Assembly: GCF_022803015.1 (NCBI RefSeq)
Contig: NZ_JAFKON010000013.1
Location: forward strand, 28,552-92,551
DNA: 64,000 bases
Reading direction: 5' to 3'
Source of the DNA: Arthrobacter humicola
GTDB taxonomy: Bacteria; Actinomycetota; Actinomycetes; Actinomycetales; Micrococcaceae
Shown piece after piece: positions 50,398-58,767 of this stretch; positions within the stretch are counted from its first letter, which is position 1; every line of letters starts with the position of its first letter. Position numbers and translations under genes: made by a program. A model generated the notes under the pieces. That model was given only the letters and a program-made list of their open reading frames with translations. It was not told where the DNA came from and did no database searches.

Positions 50398-51608
50398 TAG
50401 ACGCGCTCCAGCAGCATGGCCGTGCCCTGGCCGACGCCGATGCACATGGTGGCGAGGCCGATTTTGGCGTTTTCGCGTTCCATCCGGCCCAGCAGTGTGA
50501 TGGCGATCCGGGAACCGGAGGACCCCAGCGGGTGGCCCAGGGAGATCGCGCCGCCGTCGCGGTTCACGATCTCCGGGTCGAGGCCGAGCCGGCGCATGCT
50601 GGCCAGGGACTGGGTCGCGAACGCCTCGTTGAGCTCGACGGCGCCGAGGTCCTCGACGCTGAGCCCGGAACGGGCGAGCACCTTCTGGGTGGCCGGGACC
50701 GGGCCGATGCCCATGATCTCGGGCTCGCAGCCGGCTGAGGCGCCGTCGATGATGCGGGCGCGGGCCGTGAGGCCAAGCTTCTGGATCGCGGCCTCCGAGG
50801 CAACGATGATGGCGGAGGCGCCGTCGTTGAGGGTGGAGGAGTTGCCGGCGGTGACGATCGAGCCGCCCTTGACTACCGGCCGGAGCCCGGCGAGGACGTC
50901 CATGGTGGTGCCGGCGCGGGGGCCCTCATCGGTGTCCACCACGGTCTCGCCCTTGCGGGTCTTGACGGTCACGGGGACGATTTCCTCGGCGAAGCGGCCG
51001 GCGGCGATGGCGGCCAGGGCGCGTTCGTGGGAGCGGACGGCGAAGGCGTCGGCGTCCTCCCGCGAGATGCCGTCAACCCGCCCCACTTCTTCTGCCGTCT
51101 CCGGCATGGAGTAGGTCATTTTGCCGTCCCGGGACAGCTCGCCCTTGGTGAACTGGGGGTTGACGAAACGCCAGCCGATGGAGGTGTCGAAGATTTCGCC
51201 CGGTTTGGCGAAGGCGGTCCGGGGTTTTTCCTGGACCCAGGGGGCGCGGCTCATGGATTCGACGCCGCCGGCGATCACGATGTCCGCGGCACCGGACTTG
51301 ATCATGTGGCTGGCCATGATGATGGCGCTGAGCCCGGAGGCGCAGAGCCGGTTCACGGTGATGCCGGAGATGTGGAGGGGCAGCCCGGCAAGGAGGGTGG
51401 CCATGCGGGCCACGTTGCGGTTCTCTTCGCCGGCACCGTTGGCGTTGCCGAGGATGACCTCGTCGATGGTGTCCGGATCGATGCCGGCGCGGGCCACAGC
51501 CTCGCGGACTACCAGTGCGGCCAGGTCATCGGGGCGGACTGCGGAGAGGGCGCCGCCGTAGCGGCCCACGGGAGTGCGGGCGCCGCCAACAAGAAAAGCC
51601 TCGACCAT
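50397..51608 (-). CDS. paaJ: 3-oxoadipyl-CoA/3-oxo-5,6-dehydrosuberyl-CoA thiolase
   Basis: 403 residues from ATG at 51608 with AAGGA upstream. Active-site Cys in TVNRLCASGLSAI (~89), VESMSRAPW, EEVGRVDGISREDADAFAVRSHERA, GNSSTLNDGASA, NRDGGAISLGHPLGSSGSR (His) and CIGVGQGTAML (second Cys). Releases acetyl-CoA in the last phenylacetate steps. PaaF and PaaH genes follow in the same operon, with a PaaR-type operator 43 bases upstream. Confidence 0.92.
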   Translation of the reverse strand: MVEAFLVGGARTPVGRYGGALSAVRPDDLAALVVREAVARAGIDPDTIDEVILGNANGAGEENRNVARMATLLAGLPLHISGITVNRLCASGLSAIIMASHMIKSGAADIVIAGGVESMSRAPWVQEKPRTAFAKPGEIFDTSIGWRFVNPQFTKGELSRDGKMTYSMPETAEEVGRVDGISREDADAFAVRSHERALAAIAAGRFAEEIVPVTVKTRKGETVVDTDEGPRAGTTMDVLAGLRPVVKGGSIVTAGNSSTLNDGASAIIVASEAAIQKLGLTARARIIDGASAGCEPEIMGIGPVPATQKVLARSGLSVEDLGAVELNEAFATQSLASMRRLGLDPEIVNRDGGAISLGHPLGSSGSRIAITLLGRMERENAKIGLATMCIGVGQGTAMLLERV

Positions 51609-51650
51609 GAGAACATCCTTCACCAAGAAAGCGGGGCCGGCAGCAGAGTA

Positions 51651-51672
51651 ATTTACCGACCGTTCGTTCTAT
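51651..51672. promoter_or_regulatory. PaaR-type operator upstream of paaJ-paaF-paaH
   Basis: TTACCGACCGTTCGTTC (51653-51669) is identical to 61-77 at the left edge and close to the palindrome at 41216-41239. It lies upstream of the leftward thiolase start at 51608. Confidence 0.75.
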
Positions 51673-51717
51673 AAAGATTACACGGCGGAGCAAGGGGGTC
51701 AACCGGATGCCGCCGGA

Positions 51718-52395
51718 TTACGCGACGACGACGCCCAGATGAGCCGCGAGCAATGGAGCGAGCAGGGTGAGCTGGTGATCGTCGACGACGAGGCCGGACA
51801 GACTGCCCAGACCGCTGATGGTGCGGAAGTCGGTGCCCCGGAGGTCGAAGTCCTTGAGTCGGGCTCCGGTGAAATCGAGGGTGCCGATCGTGCAGTTCTT
51901 CAAGGCGACGCGCGTGGCGGTGCAGGAGCCCAGATCCAGCTCGTTAATGATGCAGTCGCTGATCTGCACGTCCGTGAGCTTGGATCCGCGCAGGTTCACG
52001 TAGTCGAGTTTGCCGCCGTCGATCCGCACGGACTGCCAGCCGCTTTCATAGAGCTCCGCCGATCCCCAGCGGGGGTTGCCGATCTCGACATCCCGCAGGC
52101 TGGTCCGGGCCGCCATCAGCACCGGGGCGTACGTCTCGGTCAGGATGCAGTCACGGAAAGTCGCGCCCCGCAGCTGCGTCTCGTTGAAGGACACCGCGGT
52201 GAATTCGCACTCGGCAAAGTCCGTACCGCCAAGGTCCAGACCGTCTGCCGACGCGCGGCTGTAACGGACGCCGTCGTACCGAACACCCCGCCGGAACTCC
52301 GGGGCAGGGTCGTCCTGCAGATCCCCGGGCCGGACCGGCGCGAGCCGGGGGGCGGTGACCTTGGGGGTTTTCTCCGCCGCAGTGCGCCGGACCAT
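51718..52395 (-). CDS. Pentapeptide-repeat protein
   Basis: 225 residues from ATG at 52395, overlapping the upstream gene's stop (TGATG). After ~40 polar residues, repeated A(D/N)LxX-type pentapeptides occur (DGLDLGGTDFAECEFTAVSFNE, LRGATFRDCILTE, LDYVNLRGSKLTDVQISDC, LDFTGARLKDFDLRGTDF), forming a right-handed quadrilateral beta-helix. Known relatives include DNA-gyrase mimics, but no gyrase-specific feature was identified. Coupled to the SRPBCC gene. Confidence 0.88.
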   Translation of the reverse strand: MVRRTAAEKTPKVTAPRLAPVRPGDLQDDPAPEFRRGVRYDGVRYSRASADGLDLGGTDFAECEFTAVSFNETQLRGATFRDCILTETYAPVLMAARTSLRDVEIGNPRWGSAELYESGWQSVRIDGGKLDYVNLRGSKLTDVQISDCIINELDLGSCTATRVALKNCTIGTLDFTGARLKDFDLRGTDFRTISGLGSLSGLVVDDHQLTLLAPLLAAHLGVVVA

Positions 52396-52868
52396 CACCG
52401 GCACTCGGCCTTGGCCGCGATGTCCGCCAGGTCTTTTGCAAGCGCCTTGCGGGTGATGCGCATCCCGAGCGGACCGAACACGGTGAGCATGATCCTGCTG
52501 AACCGGGTCGGTTGGATGACTTCGGCGCCAAAGGTCAGCGTGAGGTCCGTTCCGCCGCCGCGCTCTGCCAGCGCGAACCTGGTGGTGTAGTCGGCGCCGC
52601 CTTGGAGGGCCTTCACGGTGGTGCTGCCGCCCCGGCCGTTCGACGGCGCCTCGGACTGGGAAACCCACATCTCCACCGTTTCCGCGCGCCCCATCATGGT
52701 GCGGGTTTCCTTCCAGCGGGTGCCCACGGCATAGGGTCCGTCGGTGAGCATCTGGATCGATTCGACGCCGGAGAGGGTCGCGGCAGATCCGGGAATGTCC
52801 GACACCACCGCCCAGACCGCGTCCGCCGGAGCCTTGATGTGCTGCGTGAGAGTGGTCTTGTGGTCCAT
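52395..52868 (-). CDS. SRPBCC-fold (polyketide-cyclase/START-like) protein
   Basis: 157 residues. HIKAPADAVWAVVSDIPGSAATLSGVESIQML at the N-terminus and a long C-terminal helix (RITRKALAKDLADIAAKAE) are typical of the START-like lipid- or ligand-binding family. No catalytic residues can be assigned. Upstream of and overlapping the pentapeptide gene by 1 base. Confidence 0.88.
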   Translation of the reverse strand: MDHKTTLTQHIKAPADAVWAVVSDIPGSAATLSGVESIQMLTDGPYAVGTRWKETRTMMGRAETVEMWVSQSEAPSNGRGGSTTVKALQGGADYTTRFALAERGGGTDLTLTFGAEVIQPTRFSRIMLTVFGPLGMRITRKALAKDLADIAAKAECR

Positions 52869-52969
52869 GACCTCGAGCCTAGCCCGCGGGCCGGGGGGAT
52901 TTCATCCTTTCGCGAACCGCCCCGCCGCTGCCGCGGACGACGCTCCGGAGAATTACCCCGCGAGACCCC

Positions 52970-53010
52970 TTGAATTAGTAAGCATGCTTTGTGTTAGGCT
53001 GATCGGACAG
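52970..53010 (+). promoter_or_regulatory. Promoter/palindrome upstream of csbD
   Basis: TTGAAT (52970-52975), then the perfect palindrome AAGCATGCTT (52980-52989), then TTAGGCT (about 52994-53000). The palindrome may bind a stress regulator in the spacer of the promoter; inference. Confidence 0.4.
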
Positions 53011-53043
53011 TATTTTCAACCGGAACGAAAGGTGGCCTACACC

Positions 53044-53220
53044 ATGGGTGTCGGAGACAAGATTCAGAACGAAGCAGAGCACCTCGGCGGCAAGGCCAAG
53101 GAAACTGCCGGAAACGCCACTGGCAACGACCAGCTGCGCGCCGAGGGCCAGAAGGACCAGGTTGTAGCCGACGCGAAGAAGGTCGGCGAAAACGTCAAGG
53201 ACGCCTTCAAGAAGGACTAG
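53044..53220 (+). CDS. CsbD-family stress protein
   Basis: 58 residues from ATG at 53044 with AAAGGTGG upstream. Small, highly charged, Lys/Glu/Gln-rich with the family pattern DKIQNEAEHLGGKAKETAGNATGND and EGQKDQVVADAKKVGENVKDAF. CsbD-like proteins are strongly induced in general stress; their biochemical role is unknown. Followed by a strong intrinsic terminator. Confidence 0.92.
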   Translation: MGVGDKIQNEAEHLGGKAKETAGNATGNDQLRAEGQKDQVVADAKKVGENVKDAFKKD

Positions 53221-53234
53221 TCCTTAGAACGATG

Positions 53235-53276
53235 GCGGCGCCGGATCTTCCTTTGGGGGATTTCCGGCGCCGCTTT
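53235..53276 (+). terminator. Rho-independent terminator of csbD
   Basis: GCGGCGCCGGA and TCCGGCGCCGC form an 11-bp perfect stem, followed directly by TTTTTT. The best canonical terminator in the window. Confidence 0.9.
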
Positions 53277-53322
53277 TTTGTGCCCGTGCAAGAATGGCCC
53301 CACAGCCGACGGAGGGGTCAGC

Positions 53323-54096
53323 ATGGCACGGACACACGCAGGACGCGGCAAGCCCGCCACCCGCGATCTCAGCAATACTGACCTCGGCAGGTCCGGCGCC
53401 GCCGCCGGCGGTTCGCCGGCGCTGCGCGGCTACCTGGCGACGCCGCAGGGCGAAGGGCCGTTCCCCGCGGTCCTGATGGTCCATGAGGCGTTTGGCCTGG
53501 ACGACATCACCATCCGCCACGCCGACCGGATGGCGGCGGCCGGCTACCTGACACTGGCCGTTGACCTCTACAGCGACGGCGGGGCGCGCCGCTGCCTCGT
53601 CGCCACCATGCGCGCGCTGTCCGCGGGCGAGGGCCGGGCCTTCACCGATCTGGCCGCCGCCCGGGACTGGCTGCGCGAAACCGGCCGGACCACCGGCAAG
53701 ATCGGCGTCATCGGCTTCTGCATGGGCGGCGGCTTCGCCCTGCTGCTGGCCAACGACGGCTTCGACGCCGCCGCCGTCAACTACGGACGGCGCCCGAAAG
53801 ACCCCGGGGAGGCCCTCGCCGGCGCCTGCCCGATCGTGGCCAACTTCGGTGGCCGGGACCGCACCCTGCCCGGCGAAGCGGCGAAACTCGCGGCCGTGCT
53901 CGACGGGCTGGGCGTGGAGAACGACGTGAAGGAGTTCCCGCACGCCGGGCACGCCTTCCTCAACGACGTGGAGACCGGGCCGAAGGTGCTGCGGCCGCTC
54001 ATGCGGGTCATGGGCATCGGCCCGGATCCGGAATCGGCCCCGGAAGCCTGGCAGCGGATCGAGGACCACTTCGCCAAGCATCTGAACCCCAGCTGA
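53323..54096 (+). CDS. Dienelactone hydrolase family protein
   Basis: 257 residues from ATG at 53323 (GGAGGGG site). Alpha/beta hydrolase with Cys nucleophile in GVIGFCMGGGFALLL, Asp in NFGGRDRTLPG and His in FPHAGHAFLND; an early Glu is in MVHEAFGLDD. The Cys-Asp-His triad with Glu is the dienelactone hydrolase arrangement. It may open lactones from aromatic degradation, though no ortho-cleavage genes are adjacent. Confidence 0.9.
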   Translation: MARTHAGRGKPATRDLSNTDLGRSGAAAGGSPALRGYLATPQGEGPFPAVLMVHEAFGLDDITIRHADRMAAAGYLTLAVDLYSDGGARRCLVATMRALSAGEGRAFTDLAAARDWLRETGRTTGKIGVIGFCMGGGFALLLANDGFDAAAVNYGRRPKDPGEALAGACPIVANFGGRDRTLPGEAAKLAAVLDGLGVENDVKEFPHAGHAFLNDVETGPKVLRPLMRVMGIGPDPESAPEAWQRIEDHFAKHLNPS

Positions 54097-54140
54097 GTCG
54101 CAGCAGGGGCTTTTGGTCCTCAAACGGCCCTGCCGCGACT
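54096..54140. terminator. Hairpin between dienelactone hydrolase and prephenate dehydratase genes
   Basis: AGTCGCAGCAGGG pairs with CCCTGCCGCGACT with one mismatch; the loop contains GCTTTTGG. No T tract. Confidence 0.55.
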
Positions 54141-54181
54141 TACTTGGGTGAGAGGGCGCCCGGCGTGAAACCATACGGAGC

Positions 54182-55039
54182 ATGGCCCAGAAGATTGCGT
54201 ACCAGGGTGAACCGGGCGCCAACTCCAATATTGCGTGCATGCAGATGTTCCCCGAACTGGAGAGCGTTCCCTGCGCGAGTTTCGAAGACGCCTTTGAACT
54301 GGTGGCCGTCGGCACCGCCGACCTGGCCATGATTCCGATCGAAAACTCCATTGCCGGCAGGGTGGCCGATATCCATGTGCTGCTGCCACAGTCCGGGCTG
54401 CAGATCGTCGGCGAGTATTTTCTGCCCATTCACTTCGACCTGCTGGGCATCCCGGGCAGCACCATCGAGGCAGCCACCGAGGTCCACAGCCACCTCCACG
54501 CGTTGGGGCAGTGCCGGCGGCTGATCCGCTCCGCCAGCCTGCGCCCCGTGATCGCCGGCGATACCGCCGGGTCCGCCCGCGAAGTGCGCGACTGGAACGA
54601 TCCCACAAAACTGTCGCTCGCTCCTCCACTCGCGGCCCAACTCTATGGCCTGGAAGTGCTCGCCTCCGCCGTCGAAGACGACCCTTCCAACACCACGCGG
54701 TTCGTGGTTCTGGCACGGGAAAAGCCGCTGCCGGCCCGGGACATCCTGTCCGGACCGGCAGTCACCAGCTTTGTATTCCGTGTCCGGAATGTCCCCTCAG
54801 CCCTCTACAAGGCGCTGGGAGGATTCGCCACGAACGGGGTAAACATGACGCGGCTGGAAAGCTACATGGTAGGCAATGAATTTGCGGCCACGATGTTCAT
54901 GGCCGACGTCGAGGGGCACCCCGAGGATTTGCCGCTCAGCCTGGCGCTGGAGGAACTGGAGTTCTTCACCACGGAGGTGCGCATCCTTGGCGTCTACCCC
55001 GCCGCGGAATACAGGTCCAGGCAGGCAGCCGGCCTCTGA
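54182..55039 (+). CDS. pheA: Prephenate dehydratase, alphaproteobacterial-like type
   Basis: 285 residues, monofunctional. Makes phenylpyruvate from prephenate in phenylalanine synthesis. Catalytic region: IAYQGEPGANSNIAC, FVAVGTADLAMIPIENSIAGRV (partly) and the TRF motif in NTTRFVVLAREK. C-terminal ACT domain has PSALYKALGGFATNGVNMTRLESYMVG, with ESYM instead of the ESRP usual in actinobacterial enzymes, followed by FMADVEGHPEDLPLSLALEELEFFTTEVRILGVY. From memory these wordings are characteristic of alphaproteobacterial PheA, so transfer is possible. Confidence 0.9.
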   Translation: MAQKIAYQGEPGANSNIACMQMFPELESVPCASFEDAFELVAVGTADLAMIPIENSIAGRVADIHVLLPQSGLQIVGEYFLPIHFDLLGIPGSTIEAATEVHSHLHALGQCRRLIRSASLRPVIAGDTAGSAREVRDWNDPTKLSLAPPLAAQLYGLEVLASAVEDDPSNTTRFVVLAREKPLPARDILSGPAVTSFVFRVRNVPSALYKALGGFATNGVNMTRLESYMVGNEFAATMFMADVEGHPEDLPLSLALEELEFFTTEVRILGVYPAAEYRSRQAAGL

Positions 55040-55083
55040 CCGCCAGCCTGGACAAACCTTGCGAAGAAGGCCACCCCACGCGG

Positions 55084-56997
55084 TCACACCGCCGCGGCCC
55101 GCCCTGCCCGCAGCAGGGGTGCGAAGAACGCGGCAAGCTCCGCCGTCGCCGTCAGCGGCAGGACGTTGGCCACGTACTGGTCCGGGCGCACTACCACTAT
55201 GACGCCGCCGCGGTCGATGCCGCGCAACTCAAAGATGTCCGCCGCCGGGTCGGTGCCGTAGACCTTTTCGAGGTAGGGGAGCTGGAACGGCCCCACCTCC
55301 GGTTTGAACACCGCGGGGACGTTGCCGATGTCGATGCCCGTGTGATCCTGCTGGTAGATCACCTTCACGTCGAACCAGGCGTCCCGGTCGGCCCCCGCGG
55401 GGGTGGCGGCGAGCGGCGAGTCCGGCGCGGTGGCCAGCCACGCGGCGAGGTCCGCGGCGGGCGACGGGGCCCCCGCCTGTTGTCCTGGCGCCGCCTGGTC
55501 CGCGAAGACGTAGATGCGCCAGCGGCCGTCCGCCGTGGCCTGGTGGCCGAGCTGGACCGGGTTGGTGTCGCAGACCCGCACAACGGGCGCGGACTTGAAG
55601 CGCTTGCCGACGGGAAAGCCGGTGGCCAGCTGCTGGTGCGTCGCCTCAGCGACGACCATCGACGGCGAGTACTCGGTCATGAAGCCGGCAGGGAACTCGG
55701 CGGTGCGCACGTAGAAGTCCTCGAGCTCGGAGGGGTTTTCAAACTCCTCGGGCTTCTTCGCCATGAGCGTCGACCACACCTTGTCGAAGTCGATCAGGTT
55801 CTTCGCGACCACCTGCCGCTCAGCCGAGTATGTGGACAGCAGGCTCTCCGGGCTGCGTCCCTCCAGCACGTGGCCGAGCTTCCAGCCGATGTTGAAGCCG
55901 TCCTGCATGGAGACGTTCATGCCCTGGCCGGCCTTGGCGCTGTGCGTGTGGCATGCGTCGCCGGTGATGAACACCCGCGGCGTGCGGGTGCCCAGCTCCT
56001 CCGGGAGGACGTCGTCGAACCTGTCGGTAAGGCGGTGGCCCACCTCGTACACGCTGTGCCAGGCCACGTTGCGCACGTCGAGCGTGTAGGGGTGGATGAT
56101 CGCGTTGGCCTTGGCGATGATCTGCTCGATGGTGGTCTTGCGGACCGCACCGCGGTCGTCCGCGGCGACCTCGCCGAGATCGACATACATGCGGAAGAGA
56201 TGCCCGCCCTCGCGCGGGATCAGCAGGATGCTGCCGCCGTCGTGGGACTGGATGGCACATTTGAGCCGGATGTCGGGGAAGTCCGTGGAGGCGAGCACGT
56301 CCATGACGCCCCACGCGTGGTTGGCCTGGTCGCCCGCCATGGTGCAGCCGATCGAGTCGCGCACCTTGCTGCGGGCGCCGTCCGCGCCCACCACGTACTT
56401 GGCCCGCACGATGCGCTCCCGGCCCTCGTCAGGACCGGCGGTGTGCGCCAGCGTCACGGCGACCGGGTACTCGCCCTCGCCGGTGACCTCCAGGCCGCGG
56501 AACTCCAGCCCGTAGTCCGCGCTCATGCGGCTCGGGGACATGGCCATGAACTCGGCGAAGTAGTCGAGCACGCGGGCCTGGTTGACGATGAGATGCGGGA
56601 ACTCGCTGATCCCGCCCGGGTCATCGAGGGTGCGGGCGCTGCGGACGATGTTCGAGGGGTCCGCGGGATCCGGCTTCCAGAACGCCATCTCCGTGATGCG
56701 GTACGCCTCGGCGATGATCCGCTCGGCGAAACCGAAGGCTTGGAAGGTCTCGACGCTGCGGGCCTGGATGCCGTCGGCCTGGCCGATCGCGAGCCGGCCC
56801 GGCCGGCGTTCCACGATCCGGGTGGTGACGCCCGGGAACTGGGACAGCTGGGCCGCGGCGAGCATGCCTGCGGGGCCGGAGCCCACGATCAGCACATCAA
56901 CCTCGTCGGGAAGCTGCATGGGCCGGTCGATGCCGGTGCCGGCGGCCGGCTGGACCCGCGGGTCACCGGATACGTAGCCGTGGTGGTGGAAATGCAC
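55084..56997 (-). CDS. FAD-dependent aromatic monooxygenase (MobA / phenol 2-monooxygenase type)
   Basis: 637 residues from GTG at 56997 (GAGGAAAG site). FAD-binding VLIVGSGPAGMLAAAQLS (~34-50), VVGADGARSKVRDSIG, and the second FAD motif RVFITGDACHTHSAKAGQGMNVSMQDGFNIGWKL. A C-terminal thioredoxin-like dimer domain (~450-637) is characteristic of phenol hydroxylase and 3-hydroxybenzoate 4-monooxygenase. Divergent from the homoprotocatechuate operon, so it might hydroxylate a hydroxyphenylacetate or similar phenol feeding it; the substrate is inferred. Two 15-base direct repeats precede it. Confidence 0.88.
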   Translation of the reverse strand: MHFHHHGYVSGDPRVQPAAGTGIDRPMQLPDEVDVLIVGSGPAGMLAAAQLSQFPGVTTRIVERRPGRLAIGQADGIQARSVETFQAFGFAERIIAEAYRITEMAFWKPDPADPSNIVRSARTLDDPGGISEFPHLIVNQARVLDYFAEFMAMSPSRMSADYGLEFRGLEVTGEGEYPVAVTLAHTAGPDEGRERIVRAKYVVGADGARSKVRDSIGCTMAGDQANHAWGVMDVLASTDFPDIRLKCAIQSHDGGSILLIPREGGHLFRMYVDLGEVAADDRGAVRKTTIEQIIAKANAIIHPYTLDVRNVAWHSVYEVGHRLTDRFDDVLPEELGTRTPRVFITGDACHTHSAKAGQGMNVSMQDGFNIGWKLGHVLEGRSPESLLSTYSAERQVVAKNLIDFDKVWSTLMAKKPEEFENPSELEDFYVRTAEFPAGFMTEYSPSMVVAEATHQQLATGFPVGKRFKSAPVVRVCDTNPVQLGHQATADGRWRIYVFADQAAPGQQAGAPSPAADLAAWLATAPDSPLAATPAGADRDAWFDVKVIYQQDHTGIDIGNVPAVFKPEVGPFQLPYLEKVYGTDPAADIFELRGIDRGGVIVVVRPDQYVANVLPLTATAELAAFFAPLLRAGRAAAV

Positions 56998-57044
56998 GGG
57001 CTTTCCTCACTTCGTTGTGTGGCGGCCTGTCGCCGACCTAGCGT

Positions 57045-57079
57045 GTTCGATATTAGAACGTGACGTTCGATAATAGAAT
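57045..57079. promoter_or_regulatory. Tandem operator-like direct repeats before the monooxygenase gene
   Basis: GTTCGATATTAGAAC (57045-57059) and GTTCGATAATAGAAT (57065-57079), exactly 20 bases apart, i.e. on the same helix face. The first is an inverted repeat GTTC...GAAC. Located 48-82 bases upstream of the leftward start. Probable paired activator or repressor sites; the protein is unknown. Confidence 0.6.
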
Positions 57080-57204
57080 TTCGGTCCCTGATCCAAAACT
57101 GTACGTCAGATATGACGCAGGTTACAAGTGCGCCAGATGGTCCCGGCAAATGTCCCGGCGAACATTCCCGCGCAAGGGGTTGACGCTCCCCGATTCCCGG
57201 TCCA

Positions 57205-57232
57205 TAGTGTTTCGTATACGATTTCGTACTCG
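57205..57232. promoter_or_regulatory. GntR/FCD-type operator upstream of the hpa operon
   Basis: A 10-base palindrome TCGTATACGA (57212-57221) followed by a half-site TTTCGTA. It lies 26 bases before the first gene, overlapping the likely promoter. FCD-type GntR proteins often bind GTATAC-centred palindromes; the GntR encoded at 58760 is the candidate. Confidence 0.55.
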
Positions 57233-57246
57233 ATGAGGAGTAACAC

Positions 57247-58767
57247 TTGGAACAGGTCACCGACCACATCCTGGCCGCGGCCCGCAAGGTCATCGCGGTG
57301 CATATCAACTACCCCAGCCGGGCAGCCCAGCGCGGCCGCACACCCGAGCAGCCCTCCTACTTCCTGAAGCCGTCGTCGTCGCTGGCTCTCGGTTCGGCAG
57401 CAGCGCCTTCAACCGTGGAGCGCCCGGCCGGCTGCGAACTGCTCGGCTACGAGGGCGAGATCGCCCTGATCATCGGCAAGACCGCCCGCCGCGTGGGCCT
57501 CGAGGATGCGTGGAGCCACGTCGAATGGGTCACCGCCAGCAACGACCTCGGCGTCTACGACCTCCGCTACGCGGACAAGGGCTCCAACCTCCGCTCGAAG
57601 GGCGGCGACGGTTTCACGCCCGTGGGCCCGGGCCTGATCGCGGCAGAGGCCGTCGATCCCGCCAAACTGCGGATCCGCACGTGGCACAACGGTGAACTGG
57701 TCCAGGACGACACCACCGGGGACCTGCTCTTCCCGTTCGCCCGGCTCGTGGCCGACCTGTCCCAGCTGCTCACCCTAGAAGAGGGCGACATCATCCTCAC
57801 CGGCACCCCCGCCGGGGCGTCGGTGGCCAAGCCGGGCGACGTCGTCGAGGTGGAAGTCAGCGCGACGACGGGAGGCGCCGCGGGCGGCGGGCTCACCGGT
57901 GCTGCATTGACTACGGGCCGGCTGGTCACCCTGGTGGAGGAAGGCACGACGCCGTTCGCGGACTTCGGCGCCCGGCCGAAGACCGATGATCTCCAGCGGG
58001 AGGAAGCCTACGGTTCGCGTGAAGCGGCCGGCCTCGCCGCCGCCCAGCCGTCAGGGATGCCGGGCCTGTCCCCGGAGCTCAAGGCCAAACTGGAGTCCGT
58101 CTGCACCGCCACCCTTTCCTCCCAACTGCGCAAACGCGGCCTGAACAACGTCAGCATCGACGGCCTGACCTCCACCCGCCCGGAGCGGCGGATCGTGGGC
58201 CTGGCCCGGACCCTGCGCTACGTGCCCAACCGCGAGGACCTGTTCACGACCCACGGCGGCGGCTTCAACGCCCAGAAGAAGGCCATCGATTCCGTCAACG
58301 AGGGCGAGATCCTGGTGATGGAGGCCCGCGGCGAAAAGGGCACCGGCACGATCGGGGACATCCTGGCCCTGCGCGCCCAGGTCCGCGGCGCAGCCGCCAT
58401 CATCACCGACGGCGGCGTCCGCGACTTCACGGCCGTGGCCGCCATGGACATGCCGACCTACTACGCCAACCCGCACCCGGCCGTGCTCGGCCGCCGGCAC
58501 ATCCCCTGGGACACGGACATCACCATCGCCTGCGGCGGCACCACCGTGCAGCCCGGGGACATCATCGTCGCGGACGCCGACGGGATCCTGGTGATCCCGC
58601 CCGCCCTCGCCCACGAGCTCGCGGACGACTCCATCGCGCAGGAACAAGAGGAAACCTTCATCGCCGAGATGGTGCAGCAGGGCCACAGCGTGGACGGCCT
58701 CTACCCGCTCAACGCCGCCTGGCGGACCCGGTACCAGGAATGGGAAGCAGGCAAGGCCCATGACTGA
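57247..58767 (+). CDS. hpaG: Fusion of HpaG-like fumarylacetoacetate-hydrolase-fold decarboxylase/isomerase and RraA/HMG-aldolase-like domain
   Basis: 506 residues, TTG start behind GAGGAG. Residues ~1-240 are an FAH-fold enzyme (ELLGYEGEIALIIGKTARRV, SNDLGVYDLRY, GDGFTPVGPGLI, LLTLEEGDIILTGTPAG) like HpaG, which processes 5-oxo-pent-3-ene-1,2,5-tricarboxylate. Residues ~275-490 are RraA-like (ATLSSQLRKRGL, GTIGDILALRAQVRGAAAIITDGGVRDF), retaining the GD...RD metal/pyruvate residues of HMG aldolases. HpcE/HpaG normally joins two FAH domains. First gene of the operon; overlaps the GntR gene by 8 bases. Confidence 0.82.
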   Translation: MEQVTDHILAAARKVIAVHINYPSRAAQRGRTPEQPSYFLKPSSSLALGSAAAPSTVERPAGCELLGYEGEIALIIGKTARRVGLEDAWSHVEWVTASNDLGVYDLRYADKGSNLRSKGGDGFTPVGPGLIAAEAVDPAKLRIRTWHNGELVQDDTTGDLLFPFARLVADLSQLLTLEEGDIILTGTPAGASVAKPGDVVEVEVSATTGGAAGGGLTGAALTTGRLVTLVEEGTTPFADFGARPKTDDLQREEAYGSREAAGLAAAQPSGMPGLSPELKAKLESVCTATLSSQLRKRGLNNVSIDGLTSTRPERRIVGLARTLRYVPNREDLFTTHGGGFNAQKKAIDSVNEGEILVMEARGEKGTGTIGDILALRAQVRGAAAIITDGGVRDFTAVAAMDMPTYYANPHPAVLGRRHIPWDTDITIACGGTTVQPGDIIVADADGILVIPPALAHELADDSIAQEQEETFIAEMVQQGHSVDGLYPLNAAWRTRYQEWEAGKAHD

